Below, one piece after another: positions 1 through 6,800 of a stretch of 7,499 nucleotides of DNA; the first letter of the stretch is position 1; every line of letters starts with the position of its first letter. Made by a program: the position numbers and the translations under genes. The notes below the pieces were generated by a model. It saw only the letters and a program-made list of their open reading frames with translations, was not told where the DNA came from and did no database searches. This DNA is from Azonexus sp. (GTDB lineage Bacteria > Pseudomonadota > Gammaproteobacteria > Burkholderiales > Rhodocyclaceae): assembly GCA_023150195.1 (NCBI GenBank), contig JAKLLI010000084.1, positions 1-7,499 of the forward strand. The letters run 5' to 3'.

Positions 1-318
1 GGCCGCGGGGTTTTCGATGAGCGCGGTGACTGGCATGGCGTTTATGCCATGGGTTTTCAGGACTCCCATGGCAAACCTGAATATCAGATCGGTTACGGCT
101 ACAAAACGTACTGGCCACTGTATGACGAGGTGAAATTCGGACTGGGCTACACCGCCTTCATCGGATTCCGCTCGGACTACCACCATTACCTGCCCTTCCC
201 CATGGTCTTGCCGATCTTCTCGCTCGAATACAAGAAAATCGCCCTCGACACAACCTACGTGCCCGGCGGCGATGGCTTTGGCAATGTCCTCTTTACATGG
301 GCAAAACACAGCTTCTGA
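1..318 (+). CDS. pagP: PagP lipid A palmitoyltransferase, 3' part (5' end outside window)
   Basis: Frame 1 is open from the first base to the TGA at 316-318, giving 105 residues of the C-terminal part. PagP is an outer-membrane beta-barrel enzyme that moves a palmitate chain from a phospholipid to lipid A. Seen here: the segment YAMGFQDSHGKPE (residues 15-27), whose Asp21-Ser22 pair aligns with the catalytic Asp76-Ser77 of E. coli PagP. It is followed by alternating aromatic strands (IGYGYKTYWPLYDEVKFGLG, FPMVLPIFSLEY) and the Tyr-x-Pro-Gly / Gly-Asn-Val / Phe-x-Trp pattern that closes the family, ending in Phe as outer-membrane barrels do. The 83 residues after the Ser match the roughly 84 in E. 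coli. The catalytic His and the signal peptide lie upstream, outside the window. An internal ATG at 49 is not the start, because the frame and the homology continue upstream. It is followed 43 nt later by purD on the same strand, with no obvious terminator hairpin between. Confidence 0.88.
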   Translation, partial: GRGVFDERGDWHGVYAMGFQDSHGKPEYQIGYGYKTYWPLYDEVKFGLGYTAFIGFRSDYHHYLPFPMVLPIFSLEYKKIALDTTYVPGGDGFGNVLFTWAKHSF

Positions 319-361
319 TCGATACCGAACTACAACTTTTTCCTACAGGCAGATTCGACTC

Positions 362-1690
362 ATGAAACTTCTCGTCATAGGTTCCGGTGGCCGCGAACAC
401 GCGATGGCTTGGCGCCTCGCCCAAACCCCGGGCATGCAGAAAGTTTACGTCGCCCCCGGCAACGCCGGCACGGCACGTGAGCAGGAACTGGAAAACCTCC
501 CCATCACGGACCCCGAAGCGCTGGCCGACTTTGCCGAACAGCACAAGATTCACCTCACCGTTGTCGGCCCCGAGGCCCCGCTGGCGGCAGGCGTGGTTAA
601 CGTCTTCCGCGCTCGCGGCCTGAAGATCTTCGGACCAACCAAAGAAGCTGCCCAGCTCGAATCCTCCAAGGATTTCGCCAAGCGCTTCATGGCGCGCCAC
701 AACATTCCGACCGCCGGTTTTGAGACGTTTTCCGAGTCGACCGCAGCCCATGCCTACATCGACCGGCAGGGTGCGCCCATCGTCATCAAGGCCGACGGCC
801 TGGCCGCGGGCAAGGGCGTCGTCGTCGCCATGACGCTGGACGAAGCGCACGCGGCAGTAGACGACATGCTCTCCGGCAACAAACTGGGTGACGCCGGCGC
901 GCGCGTCGTGATTGAGGATTTTCTCGATGGCGAAGAGGCCAGCTTCATCGTCATGGTCGACGGCAAGAACGTCCTCGCGCTGGCCTCCAGCCAGGATCAC
1001 AAGCGCATTTTCGATGGCGATCAGGGCCCGAACACCGGCGGCATGGGGGCCTATTCCCCGGCCCCCTGTGTCACGCCGGAAGTGCACGCCAAGGCCATGC
1101 GCGAAATCATCCTGCCGACCGTGCGCGGCATGGCCGCCGATGGCATCCCCTTCAGCGGCTTCCTCTACGCCGGCCTGATGATCGGCAAGGACGGCTCGCT
1201 CAAGACCCTGGAATTCAACTGCCGCATGGGCGACCCGGAAACCCAGCCGATCCTGATGCGCCTGAAGTCCGACTTCGTCAAACTGCTCGAACACGGCATC
1301 AACGGCACCCTGGATCAGGTCGAAGCGCAATGGGATCGCCGCATTGCCCTGGGCGTGGTGCTGGCCGCTGCGAATTACCCGGACACCCCGAAAAAAGGTG
1401 ACGTCATTACCGGTCTGCCGGCGGCTAACCGCTTCAACGACGACTGCCACGTGTTTCACGCCGGCACAGCGCAGCAAGGCGACGATATCGTCACCAGCGG
1501 TGGCCGCGTGCTCTGCGTCACCGCCCTGGGCGAAAACATTCGTCTGGCCCAGAAGCTGGCCTATGAGTCGGCTGCATCCATCCAGTGGGATGGCCTGCAG
1601 TATCGCAAGGACATCGGTTATCGTGCGATTGGTGTCGCCCCGCCGTATTTGCGGCGCGCCGAAGACAAGAAATCGGAAGGCGCTGCGTGA
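362..1690 (+). CDS. purD: Phosphoribosylamine--glycine ligase (GAR synthetase)
   Basis: Cytosolic ATP-grasp enzyme that joins glycine to 5-phosphoribosylamine with ATP to make glycinamide ribonucleotide, the second step of de novo purine synthesis. The 442 residues are close to the E. coli enzyme along the whole length. Visible landmarks: the N-terminal [19 protein letters not shown] (1-19), VAPGNAGT (30-37), VVGPEAPL (67-74), the ATP-grasp loop [11 protein letters not shown] (143-153), DGEEASF (189-195), SQDHKR (210-215), [14 protein letters not shown] (222-235) and the signature RMGDPETQ (288-295). The second signature residue is Met where E. coli has Phe. The frame is open from 272, but the ATG at 362 is chosen because homology begins exactly there and the extra 30 residues are unlike PurD. 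A weak AGGCAG stands 9 nt upstream. The stop overlaps the hemF start by 4 nt, so the two are probably co-transcribed and translationally coupled. I see no convincing promoter in the 43 nt before it. Confidence 0.97.
   Translation: MKLLVIGSGGREHAMAWRLAQTPGMQKVYVAPGNAGTAREQELENLPITDPEALADFAEQHKIHLTVVGPEAPLAAGVVNVFRARGLKIFGPTKEAAQLESSKDFAKRFMARHNIPTAGFETFSESTAAHAYIDRQGAPIVIKADGLAAGKGVVVAMTLDEAHAAVDDMLSGNKLGDAGARVVIEDFLDGEEASFIVMVDGKNVLALASSQDHKRIFDGDQGPNTGGMGAYSPAPCVTPEVHAKAMREIILPTVRGMAADGIPFSGFLYAGLMIGKDGSLKTLEFNCRMGDPETQPILMRLKSDFVKLLEHGINGTLDQVEAQWDRRIALGVVLAAANYPDTPKKGDVITGLPAANRFNDDCHVFHAGTAQQGDDIVTSGGRVLCVTALGENIRLAQKLAYESAASIQWDGLQYRKDIGYRAIGVAPPYLRRAEDKKSEGAA
1675..1680 (+). promoter_or_regulatory. 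Ribosome binding site of hemF
   Basis: GGAAGG lies inside the last codons of purD, 6 nt before the GTG at 1687. It supports that GTG as the hemF start, since there is no ATG near the point where HemF homology begins. Confidence 0.75.
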
Positions 1691-2595
1691 GCGCGCCGGT
1701 TGATCGCCCCGCCGTACTCGATTTCTTTCGCGGCCTGCAAGCCGGGATCGTTGCTGAACTCGAAGCCTTTGACGGCCAACGCTTCCTGACGGAATCCTGG
1801 GATCGCCCCGAGGGTGGCGGCGGCATCACCCGCCTGATCGAAGAGGGCAATTTCTTTGAGCGGGGCGGCGTCAACTTTTCGCATGTCAAAGGGGCCTCGC
1901 TCCCGCCGTCAGCCACGGCCGTGCGCCCGCATCTGGCGGGTCGTGCCTGGGAAGCCATGGGCGTGTCGCTGGTCCTGCACCCGCGCAATCCTTATTGCCC
2001 GACCGCCCACATGAATGTCCGTTGCTTTGTCGCCAGCAAGCCCGGCGAGGACGATGTTTTCTGGTTTGGTGGCGGCATGGACATGACGCCTTACTACGGT
2101 CAACGCGAGGATGTGGTCCATTTTCACCAGACCTGCAAGACGGCGCTGACCCCGTTTGGCGATCGCGTTTATCCCGCCTACAAGCGCTGGTGCGACGATT
2201 ATTTCTTCCTCAAGCATCGCAACGAACCCCGCGGGGTCGGCGGCATCTTTTACGATGATTTGAACGAAGGCGGATTCGACCGCTGCTTCGCCCTGACGCA
2301 AGCCGTGGGCCAGGCCTTTACCGCGGCCTATCTGCCGGTCCTCGCCAAACGCCGCGAGATGCCCTATGGCGAGCGCGAACGCGACTTTCAGGCGTATCGC
2401 CGCGGCCGTTACGTGGAATTCAATCTGGTCTGGGATCGCGGTACGCTGTTCGGCCTGCAATCCGGCGGCCGCACCGAATCCATCCTGATGTCGCTGCCGC
2501 CCATCGTCAAATGGCGTTACGACTGGCAGCCCGAAGCCGGATCACCGGAAGCCGAGCTTTACGACACCTTCCTCAAGCCGCAGGACTGGGTTTAA
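1687..2595 (+). CDS. hemF: Oxygen-dependent (aerobic) coproporphyrinogen III oxidase
   Basis: Converts coproporphyrinogen III to protoporphyrinogen IX by two O2-dependent oxidative decarboxylations; a cytosolic homodimer in the family. The 302 residues compare with 299 in E. coli HemF and align nearly without gaps. Conserved blocks: EGGGGITR (42-49), GVNFSHV (61-67), SATAVRP (75-81), [20 protein letters not shown] (91-110), [13 protein letters not shown] (126-138), [16 protein letters not shown] (168-183), YGERERDFQ and [20 protein letters not shown] near the C-terminus. His98, His108, His147 and His177 correspond to E. coli His96, His106, His145 and His175, the metal-site histidines, with His106 the proposed catalytic one. 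The start is a GTG overlapping the purD stop (GTGA) with a good Shine-Dalgarno. Presence of HemF implies haem synthesis under aerobic or microaerobic conditions; whether an anaerobic HemN exists cannot be seen here. Followed by a hairpin and a convergent operon. Confidence 0.97.
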   Translation: MSAPVDRPAVLDFFRGLQAGIVAELEAFDGQRFLTESWDRPEGGGGITRLIEEGNFFERGGVNFSHVKGASLPPSATAVRPHLAGRAWEAMGVSLVLHPRNPYCPTAHMNVRCFVASKPGEDDVFWFGGGMDMTPYYGQREDVVHFHQTCKTALTPFGDRVYPAYKRWCDDYFFLKHRNEPRGVGGIFYDDLNEGGFDRCFALTQAVGQAFTAAYLPVLAKRREMPYGERERDFQAYRRGRYVEFNLVWDRGTLFGLQSGGRTESILMSLPPIVKWRYDWQPEAGSPEAELYDTFLKPQDWV

Positions 2596-2605
2596 GCCCA
2601 CCCGT

Positions 2606-2629
2606 TTGCCGGGGGAAACCTCCCGGCAA
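2606..2629. terminator. Hairpin in the convergent gap between hemF and the haem operon
   Basis: TTGCCGGG (2606-2613) pairs perfectly with CCCGGCAA (2622-2629). On the plus strand a G-U wobble and a G-C pair extend it to 10 bp around an AAAC loop. It sits 10 nt after the hemF stop and 6 nt beyond the stop of the minus-strand small gene, the right place for a shared bidirectional terminator. No tight U-run follows on either strand, only TTATTT about 8 nt further on the plus strand. It may therefore be a weak intrinsic terminator or mainly a 3'-end-stabilising stem. Confidence 0.55.
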
Positions 2630-2635
2630 TGCGGC

Positions 2636-2875
2636 TTATTTCAGCTTGCCCTTGACCACCTTGACGCGGGTGGCATCCATCACTTCCGGCTTGCCGCCGC
2701 TACCCGCCAGATTGCCGCAGGCGCAGGCCGCCTTGATGTGCGGCACGGAATTGACGATGACGGAGCAATCGAGGCACTCGTAGTAGAAATCGCCGCCCGT
2801 CGGCAGGGCAGCGGGATCCGGTGCCGGTTCGACAGCGTAAAAATTGTAGATCTTGCGCATATCGATATTCAGCAT
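2636..2875 (-). CDS. Small Cys-rich protein (CxxC...CxC), putative zinc-binding, last gene of the haem operon
   Basis: A 79-residue protein I cannot assign to a characterised family. Seen: a short N-terminal segment MRKIYNFYAVEP, then YYECLDCSVIVNSVPH (31-46) and ACACGNLAG (50-58). This gives four cysteines, Cys34, Cys37, Cys51 and Cys53, in the pattern CxxC-x13-CxC, with His46 between, and a basic tail VKVVKGKLK. There is no signal peptide or membrane segment. The knuckle-like spacing suggests a small metal (probably zinc) ribbon, but it is not a rubredoxin because the second pair is CxC rather than CPxCG. The ATG at 2875 is preferred: GGAG lies 8 nt upstream and it follows the hemY stop by 19 nt. 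A second in-frame ATG at 2860 (MRKIY) is possible. The frame is open up to 3163 inside hemY, but that extension is a shadow. Position suggests co-transcription with hemCDXY; function unknown. Confidence 0.72.
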   Translation of the reverse strand: MLNIDMRKIYNFYAVEPAPDPAALPTGGDFYYECLDCSVIVNSVPHIKAACACGNLAGSGGKPEVMDATRVKVVKGKLK

Positions 2876-2894
2876 CAGTCCTGCTCCATGAGTC

Positions 2895-4082
2895 TTATTG
2901 TGATGAGAGGGGCAGCGCGACGGCTGCCCGGTAGTGTCGATTCGCTTCGTCGGTGCGTTCCAGCTGATCGCAGAGCGCCGCCAGTTCCAGATGCGCCTCT
3001 TGCGTTGGCCGCACCGCCAGCGAGGCCTCGAGATAACTTTGTGCCTTGCCCCACAGCCGTTGACGGAAGCACATCCGGCCCAGCGCCATGAGCAAGGCGT
3101 CATCGTCGGGATGGTGCTGCAACCAGGCATCGGCGCGGGCGATGCGCGCGGTTTGATCGCCACCGGTCAGTCGACCGTAGATGACCAGCAGCCGGCTATC
3201 CCAGCGTGCCTCCCCGGCATCCAGCGTGGTTTCGATCAGTTGCTGCGCCGACTTCATGGCACCAACGGCAGTCAAGGCACGCGCAGCAGCCAGCACCACC
3301 CGGCTGTCCTGCTCACTGTCCGGCAGCGTCTTGAGATAGGCCTGCAGCGCCCCGGCATCGTCGGCACGATCGGCGATATTGGCCAGATGTGCCTTGATCC
3401 CAAGCTGGCGCACCATTTCTTCCGGCAGGGCATCGCGCTTGGCCAACTGGCGCAAGAGCTTGAGGACGCCATCCCAATCCCCGGCCCCCTGACGGGCCCG
3501 CAATTCGACGCGCAAGGCCGCGATATGGCGCCCCCGCTTGTCCTGCAAATGGGCCAGCGCGGCCAGCGCTTCGTCGTAACGCCCCGCCTCGTTCATCATC
3601 TCGGCTTCCAGCATCAGGGCCGAGGCTTCGTTGCGTGGGTCGGCGCGCTTGGCGGCGTCCAGCCAGCCCTGCTGCTTCTCTGATTCCCGCATGCGCTGGG
3701 CCGCCCGCGCTGCGATCAGGGCAGACAAGCCGGGCGCTGCCCCCGCAGTATAAGCCTCGGTTGCGCGCTTCAGGGCCTGACCAAAGCGGCCCTCGAACAA
3801 CAGGCGCACGGCGTCCTGAAACACCCGCTCACCCCGTTGCTGGGCATGCCGCGCCTTGTAGGCTGCAACACGCCCCGGCAGGCCGAACATCAGCATCAGG
3901 GAGCGGAACACCATGTAAAACACGACAAAAGCCGCCAAGGTGCCAAAAATCAGCAGATTCAGGGAAATTTCCAGTCGCCAGGGCGGCAAGACGACGAGCA
4001 CATAGCCTTCATTCAGGCGCGCGCCCAGCGCCAAGGCTGTCGCCAGCGCAAACAGACCCAAAACCCAGAACAGCCCTTTCAC
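2895..4082 (-). CDS. hemY: HemY, haem-biosynthesis-associated membrane protein with TPR repeats
   Basis: Proteobacterial HemY of 395 residues. Seen: two hydrophobic segments near the N-terminus (about 3-20 and 40-62) separated by the family-typical NEGYVLVVLPPWRLEISLN (24-42). A large helical C-terminal part follows with TPR-like pairs, for example EGRFGQALKRATEAY, NEAGRYDEALAAL and RQRLWGKAQSYLEASLAVRP. The C-terminal part probably faces one side of the inner membrane as a protein-binding scaffold. This is not the protoporphyrinogen oxidase that Bacillus literature also calls HemY: there is no FAD-binding GxGxxG start and the fold is TPR. The exact biochemical role is not settled; operon position and reports of porphyrin accumulation in mutants link it to haem synthesis. 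The start is GTG at 4080-4082, overlapping the hemX stop by 4 nt (GTGA), with GGGGGG upstream as a poor Shine-Dalgarno, so translational coupling to hemX is likely. Confidence 0.93.
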   Translation of the reverse strand: MKGLFWVLGLFALATALALGARLNEGYVLVVLPPWRLEISLNLLIFGTLAAFVVFYMVFRSLMLMFGLPGRVAAYKARHAQQRGERVFQDAVRLLFEGRFGQALKRATEAYTAGAAPGLSALIAARAAQRMRESEKQQGWLDAAKRADPRNEASALMLEAEMMNEAGRYDEALAALAHLQDKRGRHIAALRVELRARQGAGDWDGVLKLLRQLAKRDALPEEMVRQLGIKAHLANIADRADDAGALQAYLKTLPDSEQDSRVVLAAARALTAVGAMKSAQQLIETTLDAGEARWDSRLLVIYGRLTGGDQTARIARADAWLQHHPDDDALLMALGRMCFRQRLWGKAQSYLEASLAVRPTQEAHLELAALCDQLERTDEANRHYRAAVALPLSSQ

Positions 4083-5089
4083 TGAGCCCCCCGAGTCTGC
4101 ATCAGCTCGGCCAGCGCCTTGCGGCTTTCGGCCAGATCGGGCAGCGCCAGGGACAACTCCGCGACGCTCAGCGACTGCAAGGCCGAGCGGCTGGCAAGCA
4201 CCGCCGGATCGTCCTCCGCAAAATGCTGCCCCAACCAGCGATCCGCCTGTTTCAGTTCGCTGCGGAAAGTCGCCGGATCGCGGGCGAACAGGGCCAGACG
4301 GGCATTGAGCAAACGCAGCTTGAGATTTTCGCGCAGCAGAAACTCCTGCCCGGGCGCCAACAAGGCTTCGTCGCCCCCATCAAATCGCTGGATGCGAACC
4401 AGTCCCTTGAATTCATGCCAGGCATTCAACAAGGCCTGCGCCCACCAGCGATCGTCTGTGGTCGGCAGCGCGTCCGGCGCCGGATCGGGGCGCGCAAAGG
4501 CAGCCAGCGGCAAGGCATCGACGCCACCCAGCACGTTCTCCAGACGCAGGCTCAGTCCGGCAATATCTGCGGGCGCCAGTTTTTCCAGCCGTGCGATATC
4601 CGCCGCGAGCGCCTTGCGCAAGGGCAGGTAAGCCGGGGCATCACTGCGGGCGAGTTGGGCATCGGCAGATTTGAGCGCCAGCAGCGCCACCGGCACATTG
4701 CCCGCGAGTTGCAATTGCTGGGCGGCCAAGGTCAGCCCCTGCTCGGCTTCGAGCAGCGCAATACTTTCCCGGCTTTGCCGCAGCTCTTCCTGCAGCATTT
4801 GCGATGCTTCACTGACGCGCTCCGCTTCAGCCAGCCGCGCGTCCAGCGCGTCCAGACGTGCCAGCAGCGGGGCGGCTTGCGCCTGTGACTGTGCCGCCTG
4901 TTCGGCCAGACGCGACTGTAGCAGGTGTTCAAGATGCGCTTCGCGCTGGCGGCCATCGAACCACTGCCAGCCACTCAGCGCCAAGGCCAAGGTGCCCAGC
5001 GCCAGTGCGATGCCACCGCGCACCGGGCGTGCTTCGGTCGGCGCTTCGGCGTCGGAATGGGTGTCGGGAGAAGGATTTTCAGCGTTCAT
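4079..5089 (-). CDS. hemX: HemX, membrane-anchored coiled-coil protein of the haem operon
   Basis: A 336-residue HemX-family protein, often labelled uroporphyrinogen-III C-methyltransferase although it lacks a methyltransferase domain. Seen: an acidic, Pro-rich cytosolic N-terminus (1-23), one transmembrane helix (about 25-45, GGIALALGTLALALSGWQWF), then an Ala/Gln/Glu/Arg-rich coiled coil (about 48-120). The globular part includes LAGNVPVALLALKSADAQL (128-146), WWAQALLNAWHEFKGLVRIQ (215-234) and a helical C-terminus. Family knowledge: operon partner of hemC, hemD and hemY in many proteobacteria; proposed to organise early porphyrin enzymes at the membrane, unproven. The ATG at 5089 is chosen because it overlaps the hemD stop as ATGA. 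An in-frame TTG at 5098 would add three residues and is less likely. No clear Shine-Dalgarno precedes it, consistent with coupled translation. The gene overlaps hemY by 4 nt downstream. Confidence 0.9.
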   Translation of the reverse strand: MNAENPSPDTHSDAEAPTEARPVRGGIALALGTLALALSGWQWFDGRQREAHLEHLLQSRLAEQAAQSQAQAAPLLARLDALDARLAEAERVSEASQMLQEELRQSRESIALLEAEQGLTLAAQQLQLAGNVPVALLALKSADAQLARSDAPAYLPLRKALAADIARLEKLAPADIAGLSLRLENVLGGVDALPLAAFARPDPAPDALPTTDDRWWAQALLNAWHEFKGLVRIQRFDGGDEALLAPGQEFLLRENLKLRLLNARLALFARDPATFRSELKQADRWLGQHFAEDDPAVLASRSALQSLSVAELSLALPDLAESRKALAELMQTRGAQ

Positions 5090-5868
5090 GCTGACCAATT
5101 ATAAGCAAGTAATCCGGAAATCAGGCCATCGTCGGCCGGCGGGGTTTCAATCACCTTGGTCAGCCCCAACTGGCGTGCGCTGGCCGCAATGCGCGCGTGC
5201 GGCACAAACAGCGGCGTGGCGGCAAGAAAGGTCAGGCCAGTGGCGTCCAGTCCGTCGTGAAGGTAGCGCAGCGCCTCGCTGCTGGAGATCGTCAGGGCAT
5301 CCAGCGCCCCGGCCGACCAGGCCGCCAGCAAGGTTTCGTAGCCTTGACCTGGCTCCCGCCGCGCATAACAAGGGATGCAATCCACCCGCGCACCCCGTGC
5401 ACGCAGGGTATCGGCCAGCAATTCGCGGCCACCATCCCCTCGAAAAATCGCCACCCTTTGCCCGTTCACCTCCTCGCTGGCCAGCTCGGGCAGGGCAAGC
5501 AGGGCTTCGGAATCAAATGGCCCGGCGGGCACCACGCAACCTTGCACACCGTAAGCCGCCAGCGCCTTGACCGTGCCCGGCCCGACAGCCGCCGGACGCA
5601 TGGTGGACGGCCATGGCCCCTGCTGCAAAATCGCCGGCAAGGCGTAGTCGACCGCGTTCGGGCTGATGAAGACCGCCAGCTGGTAATCCGTGAGTTCGCG
5701 CACCGCTAAATTCAAGGCTTCCTGCGATGCGGGCGGCCCGATTTCCAGCAAGGGGAAGATCAGTGGTTTGCCTCCCGCGGCGGCAATGGCCTCGGCCAAC
5801 GGCGCGGCTTGCGCCCGCGGCCGGGTCACCACGACGGTTCGGCCAGCCAGAGGGCCGGTCGGCGTCAT
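5086..5868 (-). CDS. hemD: Uroporphyrinogen-III synthase
   Basis: Closes and isomerises hydroxymethylbilane to uroporphyrinogen III, the branch point to haem, sirohaem and cobalamin; cytosolic. The 260 residues fit the family length. HemD sequences diverge widely, but the fold landmarks are visible. The N-terminal strand is [18 protein letters not shown] (11-28), with FPLLEI (38-43), [11 protein letters not shown] (67-77) and [10 protein letters not shown] (94-103). The second lobe has [19 protein letters not shown] (139-157), a conserved CIPCYAR (164-170), [12 protein letters not shown] (192-203) and [15 protein letters not shown] (221-235). The ATG at 5868 overlaps the hemC stop as ATGA; the longer open frame to 6120 lies within hemC and carries no homology. 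No strong Shine-Dalgarno is present, so translation is probably coupled to hemC. It takes the HemC product directly, which fits the adjacency. The stop overlaps the hemX ATG by 4 nt. Confidence 0.95.
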   Translation of the reverse strand: MTPTGPLAGRTVVVTRPRAQAAPLAEAIAAAGGKPLIFPLLEIGPPASQEALNLAVRELTDYQLAVFISPNAVDYALPAILQQGPWPSTMRPAAVGPGTVKALAAYGVQGCVVPAGPFDSEALLALPELASEEVNGQRVAIFRGDGGRELLADTLRARGARVDCIPCYARREPGQGYETLLAAWSAGALDALTISSSEALRYLHDGLDATGLTFLAATPLFVPHARIAASARQLGLTKVIETPPADDGLISGLLAYNWSA

Positions 5869-6800
5869 TGGCAGTGGGCGAGTTTTTCGAGGATGGCGTC
5901 GGCGCCCTTGGCGCGAAGTTCTGCGGCCAATTGCAGCCCCAGCGCTTCGTCGTCCTGCGGGTTGCCGCGCAATTCGGCACTGACCATTTCGCTGCCATCG
6001 ACGGTCGCCACGAAACCGCGCAGCCAGAGCTGACCATTGTCGATGATGGCGTACCCGCCCAGCGGGACCTGGCAACTGCCGCCCAGCGCCCGCGAAAAGG
6101 CGCGCTCGGCCTTGACGCAATGCGCCGTCTCCGGATCGTTCAGCGGCGCAACCACATCGGCCATGTCCGCCGCACCATCAACCAGTTCAATCCCCAGCGC
6201 ACCCTGCCCCGGGGCCGGCAGCGACTGTTCTGCGGTCAACACCGACTGGATGCGGTTTTCCAGTCCCAGCCGAATCAGCCCGGCGGCGGCGAGGATGATC
6301 GCGTCGTACTCGCCGGCATCCAGTTTCTTGAGCCGGGTATCCAGATTGCCGCGCAGGCTCTTGATCACCAGCTGCGGATATTTGGCGCGCAGGATGGATT
6401 CGCGGCGCAGACTGGACGTGCCCACCACGGCACCCGCCGGCAGTTCGTCCAGCGCCTTGTACGTGTTTGAAACGAAGGCGTCGCGCGGATTTTCGCGGGC
6501 CGAGATGGCCGCCAGCACGAAGCCCTCCGGCATCACCATGGGCACATCCTTCATCGAATGCACCGCCAGATGGGCGCGGCCTTCCTGCATCGCCACTTCC
6601 AGTTCCTTGATGAACAGGCCCTTGCCACCGATCTCGGCCAGTGGGCGATCGAGAATCTGGTCGCCCTTGGTCGTCATGCCGAGAATGACAACTTCCGACC
6701 CGGGATTTAAACTCGATAAGCGATCTCTAACGTGAACCGCCTGCCACATGGCCAGACGGGATTCGCGGGAGGCAATGACAATCTTGGAAGGAGCAGACAT
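5865..6800 (-). CDS. hemC: Hydroxymethylbilane synthase (porphobilinogen deaminase)
   Basis: Joins four porphobilinogen units into the linear tetrapyrrole hydroxymethylbilane, using a covalent dipyrromethane cofactor; cytosolic. The 311 residues align along their whole length with E. coli HemC at an offset of +1. Seen: [13 protein letters not shown] (9-21) with Arg12 equivalent to Arg11, [11 protein letters not shown] (58-68), AVHSMKDVP (79-87) with catalytic Asp85 equivalent to Asp84, GTSSLRR (127-133) with the substrate-binding arginines, [10 protein letters not shown] (148-157), [12 protein letters not shown] (194-205) and [12 protein letters not shown] (240-251), in which Cys243 is the cofactor-attachment cysteine. 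All key residues are present. The start at 6800 ([10 protein letters not shown]) matches the family N-terminus; the open frame extends to 6947 only as a shadow. No good Shine-Dalgarno is visible before it. The ATG shares the palindrome CATG with the start of the divergent thioredoxin-like gene. It heads the hemCDXY operon. Confidence 0.98.
   Translation of the reverse strand: MSAPSKIVIASRESRLAMWQAVHVRDRLSSLNPGSEVVILGMTTKGDQILDRPLAEIGGKGLFIKELEVAMQEGRAHLAVHSMKDVPMVMPEGFVLAAISARENPRDAFVSNTYKALDELPAGAVVGTSSLRRESILRAKYPQLVIKSLRGNLDTRLKKLDAGEYDAIILAAAGLIRLGLENRIQSVLTAEQSLPAPGQGALGIELVDGAADMADVVAPLNDPETAHCVKAERAFSRALGGSCQVPLGGYAIIDNGQLWLRGFVATVDGSEMVSAELRGNPQDDEALGLQLAAELRAKGADAILEKLAHCQ
6685..6713 (+). 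promoter_or_regulatory. Candidate sigma70-type promoter for the thioredoxin-like gene, inside hemC
   Basis: ATGACA (6685-6690, 5 of 6 to TTGACA), a 17-nt spacer and TAAACT (6708-6713, 4 of 6 to TATAAT). It lies within codons of hemC, about 85 nt before the plus-strand ATG at 6799. A promoter is needed here because everything upstream runs on the other strand, but such matches also occur by chance, so this is tentative. Confidence 0.25.
6788..6793 (+). promoter_or_regulatory. Strong ribosome binding site of the thioredoxin-like gene
   Basis: AAGGAG (within GGAAGGAG, 6786-6793) ends 5 nt before the ATG at 6799, a near-perfect Shine-Dalgarno. It fixes that start and sits inside the first codons of hemC on the other strand (Ala-Pro-Ser-Lys). 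Confidence 0.8.

Noticed and set aside
292..324. TTTACA (292-297) as the -35 of a purD promoter
   Set aside because: No acceptable -10 hexamer lies 16-18 nt downstream; the nearest AT-rich candidate needs a spacer of about 21 nt.
293..1477. 394-residue open frame on the minus strand opposite purD
   Set aside because: Antisense shadow of a well-conserved GC-rich gene. The composition is low-information, there is no recognisable domain, and purD occupies the whole region on the other strand.
2636..2875. Rubredoxin
   Set aside because: Rubredoxins have two CPxCG-type CxxC pairs about 29 residues apart. Here the second pair is CxC and the spacing is 13.
2636..3163. 175-residue version of the small Cys-rich gene extending into hemY
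   Set aside because: The N-terminal 96 residues overlap hemY in another frame and look like shadow sequence. A proper Shine-Dalgarno and ATG occur at 2875, just after the hemY stop.
2895..4082. Reading HemY as protoporphyrinogen oxidase because of the shared name
   Set aside because: No FAD-binding motif; two N-terminal membrane segments and TPR-like helices identify the unrelated proteobacterial HemY.
3635..4888. 417-residue plus-strand open frame opposite hemY and hemX
   Set aside because: It spans two real genes in antisense, is rich in Arg, Gln and Pro in the way shadow frames of GC-rich DNA are, and has no domain or good ribosome binding site.
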